Part shown: one piece after another, positions 1 to 9,252 of the stretch
Layout of the letters: every line of letters starts with the position of its first letter
Numbering within the stretch: position 1 is the stretch's first letter
Assembly (NCBI RefSeq): GCF_016704835.1
Contig: NZ_JADIZJ010000004.1
Coordinates: forward strand, 1-21,800
Reading direction: 5' to 3'
DNA from: Sphingopyxis sp.
GTDB taxonomy: Bacteria; Pseudomonadota; Alphaproteobacteria; Sphingomonadales; Sphingomonadaceae
Length of the DNA: 21,800 nucleotides
Notes under the pieces: model-generated
What the model was told of the DNA's origin: nothing
The model's database searches: none
Seen by the model: the letters and a program-made list of their open reading frames with translations, nothing else
Program-made: the position numbers and the translations under genes

Positions 1-1856
1 GGCTTCCCCATGTCCCGCACCTGATCCATTCAAAAACCGCAGAACAAAATTGCCATCGACCGCAAGACCGCCCCGGGACTGCGAAAGCCTTCCTGATAGC
101 GCGCATAGGCCGTAAATTATACAGCGGCGTCGCGGAGACGGCAAGAAAGGACAGCAGCAGGTCAGTTTCGTTCCCGAGGCGCCGTCGTTGCGCGACCCGC
201 CTGCAGGCGGGCGCGACAGGAGACGCCTTAAGCCATGCCGCCCAGCCGCGCGTGCGACAGGCCCGAATACCACCCGCGGCGACGGGTCGGGATCACATCA
301 ACGGTGGCCTCGGCATAGCCAGTGACTTCGGTGATTGTTGTTGGTGACGCCGGGCAGCACCGCGCGGAGTGAACCATAGCTCATATTCGCGGTTCTGCCG
401 CGCGCGGTATCGATAGGGGAAACACGCGACGACCGCAGCCAAGTCCGTCGTGATAGCGACGCGACGAGGCGATTTCATGACGAACATCCGTGTCGCGTTA
501 CGCTGGTCAGCACGCGCGGCGTCGCTGAGCCGGGCGTGATCTGGATCGGCGCGAACGGCCGCTCGACATCGACCGCGCCAGCCGAGTTACCGGACCGGGC
601 GGTGCTTCGGGCAGGCTGGCGTCGAAGCGTTCGAACGGGCGGTGGTCGATGAAGGCGTTGGACGATTGGAAATGCGGGCCGTAATCCCCAGTCCTTCATA
701 GCAACAATCGTGCCAAGGCCGTAACGCGCCGACGCGTTCTGCTCGACCATCAAATACGGGTCAGCGGGTCAGCCGCCTTGTCGGCATATTGCGCATCATT
801 GAGTTGATCGACTGGTAGGCCCCGCCGAGATCGACGGTCAATCATCACCGACGTCCTAAGCGAAGGCGCCACGACCGCCGCGGACATGGACGCGGTTGAC
901 GTCATTCTGACCGCGGAGCGGTTTGTCGATATAGCCGCCGTCGGTGAGCATATAGCCGACCAGGCGCAGCGCGTGCCGTTGTCGCCGACCGGAAGATTGG
1001 CGATCGCGGCGATGTCGCCGCCGGGGTCGCCATGCTGGGTCAGCGAAACACCCGCGATAGCCTGCACCGACATCGCGCGCGGGTCAGGCGCTTTGGGGAC
1101 GACGCGAATGATACCGCCCAGGCGACCCGGCGCCATAAAGTGTCCCCCGGACGTTCGAGTATTTCGACATTATCGACGTCATAAAGCCTGAGGTCGGGGT
1201 CGGGGCGTTATAGCTGAGGCGGATATCGCCCGGATGCTGACCAACCGTCGGTGCGTCGGACCGGTGAAGCTGGAATCGGCGATGCCGCGAATGAACAGCT
1301 TGTTGCGCCCCGAACCCAGATGGGTCGAAGACACGGTAGCGGTGCGCGACAAGATCAGATCCATGCCGCGCTCGCCGCCAAACGCTCAAATCGCCGCCAC
1401 TCAGTTGCGTGACGACGCCGGCGAAATGCGAATACGAGGTGTCGGTCTTCGACGCCGTGACGATGATCTCATCCCGCGGCCGCGACGATGTCGTGCGACG
1501 AGGTTCGCGCGCGCGCAGCTGCGGCACTGTTGCGGCGCAGGAGAGGCGATGCGCGAGACGCGGCGCAACGGGCGGCGTTCGATGCGCCGGCTGGTGGCGC
1601 TGACGCGGACCGCGCGTGCGTCAGTGCCAAAGGCGCTTTGTTGCTTTCTCGACGCTCATCCGTCGCGTACCGGTTTCCGCGTGACTGCCACAATTTGGCA
1701 TCCATAACACTGATGCTGATCCCGGCGGCGACTGATCACCAGCAACGCCGTCGAGAGGCGGCCTTTGGGTACGTCGAACACGTTCATCCGCCGCCAAAGC
1801 CTGTACGGGCGGGCTCAGCGCGATCGCTGCAGCGACTAAAGAACGCGCGCGTGCAT
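1..1856 (-). CDS. TonB-dependent receptor with N-terminal STN signalling domain (FecA-like), partial and frameshifted
   Basis: Outer-membrane receptor that would import a chelated metal or other ligand using TonB energy and, through its STN domain, signal to the FecR protein encoded just upstream. The ATG at 1856 opens a signal peptide (MHARVL, then VAAAIALSPPVQALA after a frame change), followed by an STN-like stretch (FDVPKGRLSTALLVISR, then AGISISVMDAKLW). The plug begins at DEIIVTASKTDTSYSHFAG near 1460 and carries NKLFIRGIADSSF, RGTLYGAG and GGIIRVVPKAPDPRAM. Barrel sequence continues to the left edge, where YARYQEGFR resembles late barrel strands, so the C-terminus lies outside the window. 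At least six frame changes occur. Because protein-like sequence is recoverable in every segment, sequencing error is more likely than decay. The ligand cannot be inferred. Family call is firm; the STN is seen only in broken frames. Confidence 0.8.
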
Positions 1857-1858
1857 GC

Positions 1859-2785
1859 TCAGCAGGTCAGTATCCAGCCATTGCCCTCCGCTGCACCTTG
1901 GTCCCCGACAAAGCGGCGAGGTCGGCGATCGTGCGATTCGATCGGCATCGATAATCAGCGCTCCGCGGAACGAGAGATCGACCGCGGTCGGCGCGATGCG
2001 GACATCCATCCCTGCGGTCCGTTTCAGATCTTCGGCAACAACCGCGAGCGGGGGCGTCGTTGTAAACAGAGCAGTCCGGTACGCCAGCCGCCGATGCTAG
2101 TAACATCGACATCCTGCACAATCGGGGTTTGGCGATCACCATCGCCACCTTCAATTGCCGCCCGCCACCAGCCGGACTGTCGCGATCGGGGTTGTAGAGA
2201 ACGATACCTTCGGACACCGCGACCGACGTCTGCCGTTCGCGCCGGACGACGTTGAAGGCAGTGCCCAGATCAACAATCGGTCGTTGCCGGTCTCGACCAC
2301 GAAAGATCGTTATTGCGGTGAACGACATGGAACATCGCTTCGCCCGTTTCAGGCGAGCAAAGCGTGGGCGATCCTTGTCATTTCGACCACCGATCCGCCG
2401 TTGATTTCGATCCGCGATCCATCCACAAGCTCAATCGTGCGATGCTCGCCCGCTGCCGTCAGGATCCGGTGCACTGTTGCCGAACGGATTCAGCGTGGAC
2501 ACGCCGATCACCGCGACCAATGCCGCCGCCATCGCGCTGCCGAACCAGGCGCGGCGCGCGTTTGGTGGCCGCGGCATCGCAGGCGCCATGATGGACAAAG
2601 GCTTCACCATCGGCGGCAGTCCGTCGAGATCCTGATCGGACTCGCAACGGCATCATGGGTGCGGCATGTTCGGGATCTTCGTCAGCCAGTCAGCAAAGCC
2701 GTCCCAATCATCCGAACGCCGGGTCGCGCTGGCGGATCAGCCAGTCGATGGCGCGCGCTTCGGCGGGGCTGGCGTCAGGACGCAT
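1859..2785 (-). CDS. FecR-family anti-sigma factor / periplasmic signal transducer (frameshifted)
   Basis: Inner-membrane regulator that relays receptor occupancy to the FecI-type sigma factor. The ATG at 2785 overlaps the sigma gene's 3' end by 11 bases and has GGAGG 7 bases upstream. The N-terminus reads MRPDASPAEARAIDWLIRQR, then DWDGFADWLTKIP after a frame change, typical of the cytoplasmic FecR N-domain with conserved tryptophans. A hydrophobic segment (WFGSAMAAALVAVIGVS) near 2530-2590 is the single membrane anchor. The periplasmic FecR part shows VELVDGSRIEINGGSVVEM, then DLGTAFNVVR and TSVAVSEGIVLYNP. The tail contains AVVAEDLKRTAGMDVRIAP and IADLAALSGTKVQR and stops at TGA 1859-1861, three bases before the receptor ATG. 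The span of 309 codons fits the family. Several indels break the frame as sequenced. Confidence 0.82.
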
Positions 2786-3317
2786 CGAACTGCCTCCGTA
2801 GCGCGGCGAGCGCCGCATGGACTTTGCGCAAATCGGCTTCCACGGTACTCAGGCTTATTCTCATTTCGCTGGCTCCATCGCGTTGCGTGAGGCCGTCGAC
2901 GCGGAACCGGTGGAAGATGCGGGCGGGGCGTTCCCCGGCGTCCGCGATCGCCGCCTCGACCAGCGCCAGTTGCTCGCGCGAGATCAGCGCAGTCTCCGCA
3001 GACGGTGCATGGCCTGCCGCCGCCTCTCCCCAAAGCATGGTCGCGCAGCGCTCTTTGCCGCGCCGAACGATAGCGATCGAGCATCAGATTGTTTGCCGCG
3101 CGCATTACATGGGGCACCGGTTCGGCGATCGGGCCGGTAACGATCGGTCAGCCGCATCCACAGATCCTGATACATCTTCCGCCGCATCGCCCGCACCGCG
3201 CCTGCCAAGAACCGGACGATCCGGTCCCGGTTGGCGAAACAATACGCCTTCGATGCCCTGGCCGGCGTCGGTTCGGTCCTGCGAACTCGTCATCGATTGC
3301 TTGCTCTGGAACGCCAT
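2775..3317 (-). CDS. FecI-like ECF RNA polymerase sigma factor (frameshifted)
   Basis: Extracytoplasmic-function sigma factor expected to direct transcription of the adjacent receptor gene once released by FecR. The ATG at 3317 (MAFQSKQS) is taken; an in-frame ATG at 3293 (MTSSQDRTD) is an alternative. Reading across frames gives region 2 as GIEGVLF, then NRDRIVRFLAG, then YQDLWMRLTDR, followed by PHVMRAANNLMLDRYRSARQ. Region 4 lies in one clean frame from 3038 to 2775: REQLALVEAAIADAGERPAR, then GLTQRDGASEMRISLSTVE, the helix-turn-helix. The span equals 181 codons, normal for FecI proteins. The stop overlaps the fecR start by 11 bases, implying translational coupling. Two or more frameshifts lie between 3100 and 3230. 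Family certain; regulon inferred only from position. Confidence 0.82.
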
Positions 3318-3463
3318 CTTTTGCCGGGTAGCGCCGCCCGGCGCGGTGCCATTCGTCCCCTGATGCCGTCATATAGCGCCCCGGTCCCACCGCTCAACCC
3401 GCGGGATCGGGAAAGAGGAAGGGCAGTGCAATCATGGCTATGTTCGTTCATTTCTGTCTAAGC

Positions 3464-3494
3464 AGGGGAGGCGGGGGAGGGAGGTGCCTCCCCT
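3464..3494 (-). terminator. GC-rich hairpin after the autotransporter gene
   Basis: Perfect 9-bp arms AGGGGAGGC (3464-3472) and GCCTCCCCT (3486-3494) enclose a 13-base purine-rich loop. The hairpin begins 18 bases past the inferred TAG of the autotransporter (3513-3515) on the minus strand. No U-tract follows, so a classical intrinsic terminator is not proven. It may alternatively be an RNA 3'-end stabiliser. The rest of the gap up to the sigma gene start (3318-3463) should hold the sigma promoter, but I cannot identify it with confidence. Confidence 0.5.
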
Positions 3495-3512
3495 TGCACG
3501 GGCCGGCCGGGG

Positions 3513-6500
3513 CTAGAGGCCCGACCCGCGGACTCGCACGGAACGCCCGGCCTGTATGGCTTTGCTGTTCCTCGCGGACGCTTCGCCAGCGACCTGAAAG
3601 GCCGCGTTACCGGCGATGCCACGGAGACGGCCGACCCAGCCGCTCGTGCGATCATCAGGAATAAGGGTGAACGGCGTGCCGTCGCCAGACGAGCGGTGGT
3701 CGAACCCGGCGTGCCGCCGACGATCTGGCGCCGACCACCTTCGATCTCGAAGCGTGTCCAGCCGTCATATTGGTCGATGCCGCCAGGAAATCGAGACCGA
3801 GGGCTATGGTACCGGAGACCGCAAGTTCGTCGCTGTCGCGGCCCAACGCTTCGCCCGAGGTCGCGCATCGCCGCCGCCGGTTTCCTGGTAGCCCTTCTCG
3901 GTCAGCGAAATAATCGACCGCAACCATCGGGCGGATCGAGAAGCCGCCCCGGTAACGGCATCATACGCCAGCGAACCTGACGCCGACCACAAGATTGCCG
4001 TCCCCACTTGCCCTTCATCGTCTTGTCGATGTCATCGGCCCCAGCTTCGGCACGGAAGATCGCGGGTACCCTTCAGGCTGATCGGCGCGCCCGACACGCG
4101 GGCGTTAGCCGTGAAACCTTTCGAGCGCAGGCGCCAGTGCAGCGCGCCTTCGAACTGGCTGGTGCTGACTGTTGGCATTGCTGCCATTACCGTTCTTGCC
4201 GCTGAAGGCGACCGAGAGCCCGCCGAAGTTGCCGATGTCACTCTTGATTTCGGCCCCGGACCGATGCCCCGGCCGCTCACGTCGTAGCTCGCCGTATCGC
4301 CGATGCTTTTCGACGTACCCCCACACCGCCTGATTGACCCAATAGCCCCATTTGCCTTCGTCCTGGAACGGCGCGTTGGGATCCTGTAGATGGCGCGAGC
4401 GCGCGCAGGCCTGAAGGTGACGTTTCGAAAACCCCGCCTTCATGCTCGGGCAACATCTGACCGAGCTGGTTGCGGAACGGTCGCCATCGACGATGCCGAG
4501 GAAGACATCTTCGATCTTCTGGTCCCGCTACGACGGCGTCGAGCTCCGCGTCAAACGCTCCGGCTTCGGAACGGTTGAGTCCGGATTCGCTCGTGCTCTT
4601 GCGCGACACATCGACGATGAGCTGGGTAGCGTTCGAGGTAAGCGCGCCTTTGAAGGAAGGGGAGCAACGTCTGCGACGCGGTCAGGTTGCTCGCACCGGT
4701 CAGCGTGCCCGCGGTCAGCACGATATGCCGGCCCTCGGCCTCTTCGATGCTCGTGAGGCGGGAGCGCCAATTTCTACGTTCGGTGCCAAAGCTGGCGTTC
4801 CCGGTAACCTGCAGTGCGGTGCCAGTGCTGCCGGTGTCGAGCAACACGCCCAATACGCCCTTGTCGGTCACCGCCAGCGATGAAATCGTAGCCGCCCCGG
4901 TCGTCGAACGTGCCGCCGCTGACCGATACAGCCAGCCTTTGCGCGTTCGCCAGTGTACCTGAAAACATCGATGTGCCGCCAATAGTCAACGTATCGGCGC
5001 CACCGCCAAAATCGACTGTGCCCGTATATTTGGACGTTTCAGCCAAGGTCATCGTATCGCTACCGGCGCCAAGCCGCGCCGTCGGCGTATGTCGCGTCAC
5101 CCGACAGCGCGAGACGGTTGTTGCCAGCGCCGAAAAAAAGCTGTTCCCTTTCACCGAACCATCGGCGATGTCGGAGACATCGTTGCCACCACTCAAAGCG
5201 GACGTCGCCAACGATGCTCGGCGCGGTGACGCCCGATGCAACCGCAGTCTGCTTTACCGTAGCGCCAGTCGCATGCGCCGACAGGTCGATCGCCACGTTG
5301 CGGTCGGAACTGGCCAACGCCCCGGTCGCACTGATCGTACCGCTGTTCTCGACGACATCGACGTTGCCAGAAAGATCGACGATCGCGCGCGCAGTGCCAT
5401 TGTCGCCACCGGTTTTCGCCGCGATCGTACCGCTGTTGCGGATCAACGCAACGTCGCCGCCCGCCTCGACGAGCACCGCGGTTGCGACCAGACCTGCTAC
5501 ATTTCCGGCGGTCGTCGCCTCGACCTTGCCCGCGTTGCGCAATTCGGGGGTGGTTGCACCGCTGCCGATCCGGATTGCCGTCGCCGCAAGATCTTTCGAC
5601 AGTGCCACCAACGCTGCTACCGGTCGCGCCGATGCCGATCCCGCCCGCGATCGTCACCTGGCGCCGCCAAGGCCGCCGATCTGCATCCGTTTCCGTCTTT
5701 GCCGGCATAGGTCCGTTGCCGATCACCCCTCCGTCGATGATCAGGCCGAGGCCGGTCCCGGTTCCCGCGACCGGACCGATCGTCACACTTTGGGTCGTCG
5801 ATCCGATCCGGACCGCTGCGGCGGAGCCAAACAGACGCACCGCGGCACTGCCCTCCTTGTCGTCGGGAATGCCGTCCTTGTCTTCGTCATTATCGGTGGT
5901 GCTGTTGTCCTTGGGCGGGACCGCGAGCACGATGCCGCCGGTCACATTGCCCTCGACCGACAGCGCCGGGCCGCCGATCAGCAGATCGTCGGCGTCGAGT
6001 TTCGACGGGTCGGCGGGCGGCGTCGTAAAGCGATATCCGGTCGCGGTCAGGCTGCCCTGAACGACGAGGGCACCGGTGATGTTGCCTGTCAACCGCGCAG
6101 CCGTTGCGTCGAGGCCGGTGGCGGTGATCGTTCCGGCCAACCGGACATTGCCGGTGACATCCTGCAACCCGACGCCGAGTGCCCGGTCGCCGAGCACAGA
6201 GACCGTGCCGTCGTTGGTAAAATTGCCGGTCAGCGGCCCGCCGAGGCGGATGCCTGCCAGATCATTGCCTTCAATCGTGATCGCCCCGCTGTTGACGATA
6301 TTACCGGTGAAGGCACCAAGGGGTCGCGATGCCGACGCGGTTGCTGCCAGCGCAAAGGCCCCGTCGATGTCGCCGTCATTGTCGATGTCGGTCGGGGCAT
6401 AGGGTTCGTCGATCGTGATCTTGCCGGTCGCGGCGTTGGTGATCGATCCGACCGTCCCGGCATTGGCGACGACACCGCGCGCGCCATTGACGTTGCTGAT

Positions 6501-6730
6501 CTCGATCGTGCCCTCGTTGATCACCTTGTGATTGCTGTCGATGGTGACCGCCGCACCGCTGGTTGGCTTCACCGATCTGCCGAAGTGATCTTGATATCGT
6601 CGGGCGCGCCCGATTTGATCGTCGACGTGCGCACCGGCGCCGTGGTGGCGCTGGTGATCGTCGTTTCCGCCTTGGCGGTCGTTGAAAGCAGGGCGGCCAG
6701 ACGGGTGGTGGCCAGCAAGGTCTTGCGCAT
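3513..6730 (-). CDS. Autotransporter (type Va secretion) with beta-helical passenger, frameshifted
   Basis: Large secreted/surface protein. The ATG at 6730 has GAGGAA 5 bases upstream and encodes a signal peptide (MRKTLLATTRLAALLSTTAKA). The passenger is built from short G/N/T/V-rich turns such as NEGTIEISNVNGARG, NSGAITIEGNDLAGIRLGG and NDGTVSVLGDRALGVGLQ, typical of a right-handed beta helix. Two acidic inserts (DIDNDGDIDG and DNDEDKDGIPDDKEG) resemble calcium-binding loops. After about 4450 the sequence becomes an autotransporter barrel: QLGQMLPEHEGG, GKWGYWVNQAVWG, FGGLSVAFSGKNGNG, FEGALHWRLRSKGFTANAR, and SLTEKGYQETGGGDA. The inferred end (SVRVRGSGL, TAG at 3513) depends on the last frame choice. 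At about 1073 codons the length is normal for the family. More than ten frame changes are present, so it is untranslatable as given. Passenger function is unknown; adhesion is a guess I do not press. Confidence 0.8.
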
Positions 6731-6734
6731 CGGG

Positions 6735-6740
6735 TTCCTC
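6735..6740 (-). promoter_or_regulatory. Ribosome binding site of the autotransporter gene
   Basis: On the minus strand GAGGAA ends 4-5 bases before the ATG at 6730, fixing that start against the in-frame upstream ATG at 6775. The latter would add a charged, non-signal leader. Confidence 0.6.
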
Positions 6741-6751
6741 TTGTGTTCGGG

Positions 6752-6776
6752 GCCGGAATGACATCCCGGCAACAAT
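6752..6776 (-). promoter_or_regulatory. Hairpin in the autotransporter leader region
   Basis: On the minus strand GCCGGGA and TTCCGGC (one G-T pair) can form a 7-bp hairpin with a 5-base loop about 25 bases ahead of the ribosome binding site. The rest of the divergent gap to rsgA (6731-6958) shows no convincing promoter hexamers or gene. Functional meaning is speculative. Confidence 0.25.
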
Positions 6777-6958
6777 CACAAGACGGAGTCCCTGCGGCGC
6801 GGCCTTGAAAATAAGATCAGCCAATTCCCGGAGCACTGCGTCGTGGCAGCCAATGCGGTTGCCACCGCAGTGCAAAGGGTCGAAAAGGCCGGCCCGGGCG
6901 CAGCCGCCTGACCGCCAGCACAGGCGCAAGCCGCAATAGAAAGACACTTCATTACCCA

Positions 6959-7946
6959 ATGACATCGGCCAACGAAATTCTGGAAGCACTCGGCTGGCGG
7001 GCGCATTTCTCCATTCAACTGACCGATCACGAGGTCGAACAGTGCCTTCCCGTTCGCGTCATGGCCGTGCATCGCGGAAAGATCGCCGTTGCGGGCGCGG
7101 GGGCAACACGTCGTCTCGCCCTATATCGCCGGCGCCGGACCGGCAGACGATCATCCAACCGTTGGCGATTGGCTCCTGATCGATCGCGACACGCTCGAAC
7201 CGGTACGCGTTCTCGAACGGTTGAACCTGTTCAAGCGGCGCGCGCCGGGCGATCCGAATCGCGAGCAGATGATCGCGGCGAACGTCGACACGCTGTTCGT
7301 CGTCGCCTCGTGCAATCAGGATTTCAGCGTTGCGCGGCTGGAGCGTTATCTCGTCCTGGCGCGCGAAGTGGGGGTCAAACCCGTCGTTGTTTTGACCAAG
7401 ACCGACCTGACCGATGATCCGCAGCGTTTCGTCACTGCCGCCAGCGCGATCGAACCGGGACTGCAGGTCGAACCGGTGAACGGCCGCGATCCTGCCAGCG
7501 TCGCCCGCCTTGCAGCCTGGTGCGGCAAGGGCGAAACCGTGGCGTTGCTCGGCTCCTCGGGGTCGGCAAATCGACGCTGGTCAATACCTTGCGGGGTCGA
7601 GCAGCATCGCAACGCAGGCGATCCGCCCGCGCGACGACACCGGACGCCCACGACCACGGTCCGCGAAATGCACCGGCTCGATCATGGCGGCTGGCTGCTC
7701 GACACGCCGGGGATGCGCGAACTGCAGTTGCCGCAAGCGACCGCCGGCATCGCCGAGATTTTCGACGATTTCATTCTGATCGCGGAGCACTGCCGCTTTT
7801 CGGATTGCGCGCATGGGGCGGAGCCCGACTGCGCAGTCCGCGCGGCCATCAACGCTGGCACCTTGACCATTGATCGTTTCGAGCGCTGGCAAAAACTGGC
7901 AGCCGAGGACAACGCTGCAGCTCATCCGCCGAAACGCCGCCGATAG
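6959..7946 (+). CDS. rsgA: Ribosome small subunit-dependent GTPase A (frameshifted as sequenced)
   Basis: Circularly permuted GTPase that assists late 30S ribosomal subunit maturation. The OB-fold N-terminus starts at ATG 6959 (MTSANEILEALGWRAHF). After a frame change near 7100 it continues as GQHVVSPYIAG and VGDWLLIDRDTLEPVRVLER. The G4-like VVVLTKTDL and the permuted P-loop follow; GSSG, VGKSTLVNTL and GSSSIATQAIR are recoverable only across frames. G3 is DTPGMRELQLP. The C-terminal zinc region has the HCRFSDCAHG pattern followed by EPDCAVRAAI. The reconstructed length of about 329 residues is normal. One-base losses at the G-run 7559-7562, near 7590 and near 7645 sum to three and restore frame, leaving the downstream sequence intact. 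This argues for read error, not a pseudogene. It stops 7 bases before the convergent tRNA-Ser 3' end. Confidence 0.92.
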
Positions 7947-7952
7947 CGCATT

Positions 7953-8042
7953 TGGCGGACAGGGTGGGATTCGAACCCACGGTGAGCTTGCACCCACGGC
8001 GGTTTTCAAGACCGCTGCCTTAAACCACTCGGCCACCTGTCC
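7953..8042 (-). tRNA. tRNA-Ser(UGA)
   Basis: On the minus strand the acceptor 5' arm GGACAGG (8042-8036) pairs with CCTGTCC (7963-7957), followed by discriminator G and an encoded CCA (7955-7953). The anticodon stem GCGGT/ACCGC holds the loop CTTGAAA, giving anticodon UGA. A long variable arm (GTGGGTGCAAGCTCAC) marks class II tRNA-Ser. The T-loop GGGTTCGAATCCC is canonical. It reads UCA and related serine codons. It is convergent with rsgA and divergent from the transglycosylase gene. Confidence 0.97.
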
Positions 8043-8075
8043 GCATGGCCGCCGCCATAGCGCGCGGATACGCTG

Positions 8076-8095
8076 CGGCAAGAAAAACCTTGCCG
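8076..8095. promoter_or_regulatory. 7-bp hairpin in the tRNA-Ser / transglycosylase divergent gap
   Basis: CGGCAAG (8076-8082) and CTTGCCG (8089-8095) are perfect arms around AAAAAC. The gap 8043-8190 between the tRNA 5' end and mltB holds this hairpin and a second one at 8151-8166 (CTCGCA, TCTG, TGCGAG) close to the mltB start. Neither is followed by a T-tract. Promoters for both divergent genes should be here, but I cannot name hexamers. Confidence 0.3.
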
Positions 8096-8190
8096 GCTCG
8101 GCCCGCCGCGCCAATGACTCGGCTCGTCCCGCCGCAACCTAGCCAAGCCGCTCGCATCTGTGCGAGACACGCCTTATGAGTGGGAACATC

Positions 8191-9252
8191 ATGCATGCTA
8201 TCTTCTCGAAAATCGGACGCCTTTTCGCACTCACTGCCGCCGTCCTGTCGGCATGGCTGCTTACCGCATCGGCGCCGCTGCACGCGCAGAGCGGCGACAG
8301 TGGTTTCGACGCCTATGTCCAGTCGCTGTGGCCCAAAGCGCAGGCGCGCGGGGTATCGCGGCAGGTGTTTGATCGCGTCACCGCGGGGCTGCGCTATAAT
8401 TCGCGGGTGATCGCGCTCGATCGCGACAATCTGGGCAGTCCGCCGACCAACGATACCCCGATCCCGAATTTTGCGCCCTACAAGGCAAAGCATGTCGATG
8501 CGGCGCGGATCGGCGGCGGGCGCCGCGTCCACGACCGGTTGCTCCCGTTGCTGTCGCGGATCGAGGCGCGCACCGGCGTGCCGACTAGCATCATGATCGC
8601 GATCTATGGCCATGAAACCGCCTATGGTCAGGTAACGGGAAGCTTCGACCTTCCCGAAGCACTGGCGACGTTGGCCTATGAGGGGCGCCGCCGCAGCCTG
8701 TTCGAGCCCGAATTCCTGGCAACTCTGGAGATGGTCCAGCGCGGGGTACCGCGTGAAGTGCTGAAGGGCAGCTGGGCGGGTGCGTTCGGCTATCCGCAAT
8801 TCCTGCCGTCGGTCTATCTGGCGGTGGCCGAGGATGGCGACGGCGACGGCCGCGCCAATATCTGGTCGAGCGAGGCCGATGCGATCGAATCGATTGGGGC
8901 TTATCTGCGCCGCGCTGGCTGGCGCGCGGGGCAGCCCTGGGGCGTTGCCGTGACCGTGCCGAGCGGCTTTGACCGTAACCGCTTTGCCAGCCGGCTTGCG
9001 CCGACCCGCTGCGCCCGTGTTTTCGCGCGCCACAGCCGCTGGCGTTCGATGGCCGAATGGCGCGCCGACGGCATCCAGCCGATCGGCGGTCGCTGGCCCG
9101 ACGGACAGGTTCAGGCGGTGCTGCTCGAACCCGACGGCCCCGGACGGACCGCATATTTGCTGACCGGTAACTATCGTGCGATATTGGACTATAACTGTTC
9201 CAACTTTTACGCATTGTCGGTGGGGTTATTGGCGGATGAAATCGATCGTTAG
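8191..9252 (+). CDS. Lytic murein transglycosylase, MltB/SLT family 2
   Basis: Periplasmic enzyme that cleaves peptidoglycan glycan strands with formation of 1,6-anhydro-MurNAc. The ATG at 8191 is preferred because GGGA lies 5 bases upstream; an in-frame ATG at 8176 would add five residues. The N-terminus is a Sec signal peptide (basic MHAIFSKIGR, hydrophobic core, APLHAQS cleavage region), without a lipobox, so soluble periplasmic. The catalytic region IAIYGHETAYG places the acid glutamate at about residue 142, followed by SFDLPEALATLAYEGRR and GAFGYPQFLPSVYL. The C-terminus shows LLTGNYRAILDYNCSNFYAL, typical of the MltB-type lysozyme-like fold. It overlaps rlpA by 17 bases, so the two wall enzymes are probably coupled. 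353 residues, intact. The subfamily (MltB versus other SLT_2 proteins) is not certain. Confidence 0.93.
   Translation: MHAIFSKIGRLFALTAAVLSAWLLTASAPLHAQSGDSGFDAYVQSLWPKAQARGVSRQVFDRVTAGLRYNSRVIALDRDNLGSPPTNDTPIPNFAPYKAKHVDAARIGGGRRVHDRLLPLLSRIEARTGVPTSIMIAIYGHETAYGQVTGSFDLPEALATLAYEGRRRSLFEPEFLATLEMVQRGVPREVLKGSWAGAFGYPQFLPSVYLAVAEDGDGDGRANIWSSEADAIESIGAYLRRAGWRAGQPWGVAVTVPSGFDRNRFASRLAPTRCARVFARHSRWRSMAEWRADGIQPIGGRWPDGQVQAVLLEPDGPGRTAYLLTGNYRAILDYNCSNFYALSVGLLADEIDR

Noticed and set aside
5118..6761. A 547-codon plus-strand open frame opposite the autotransporter
   Set aside because: Low-complexity, no recognisable motif. The minus strand encodes an obvious signal peptide and beta-helix repeats in the same place.
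6776..6952. Short minus-strand frame MKCLSIAACACAGG... (58 codons) between rsgA and the autotransporter
   Set aside because: Cys/Ala-rich start but no ribosome binding site, no lipobox match and no coherent domain. It lies in the error-rich zone.
7953..8042. tRNA-Ser as a possible integration site for the accessory left arm
   Set aside because: No integrase, no direct repeat of the tRNA 3' end in the window, and rsgA separates the tRNA from the accessory genes.
8151..8166. CTCGCA-TCTG-TGCGAG hairpin just before mltB as a riboswitch
   Set aside because: A single 6-bp hairpin without the conserved elements of any known riboswitch class. Noted only as a local hairpin.
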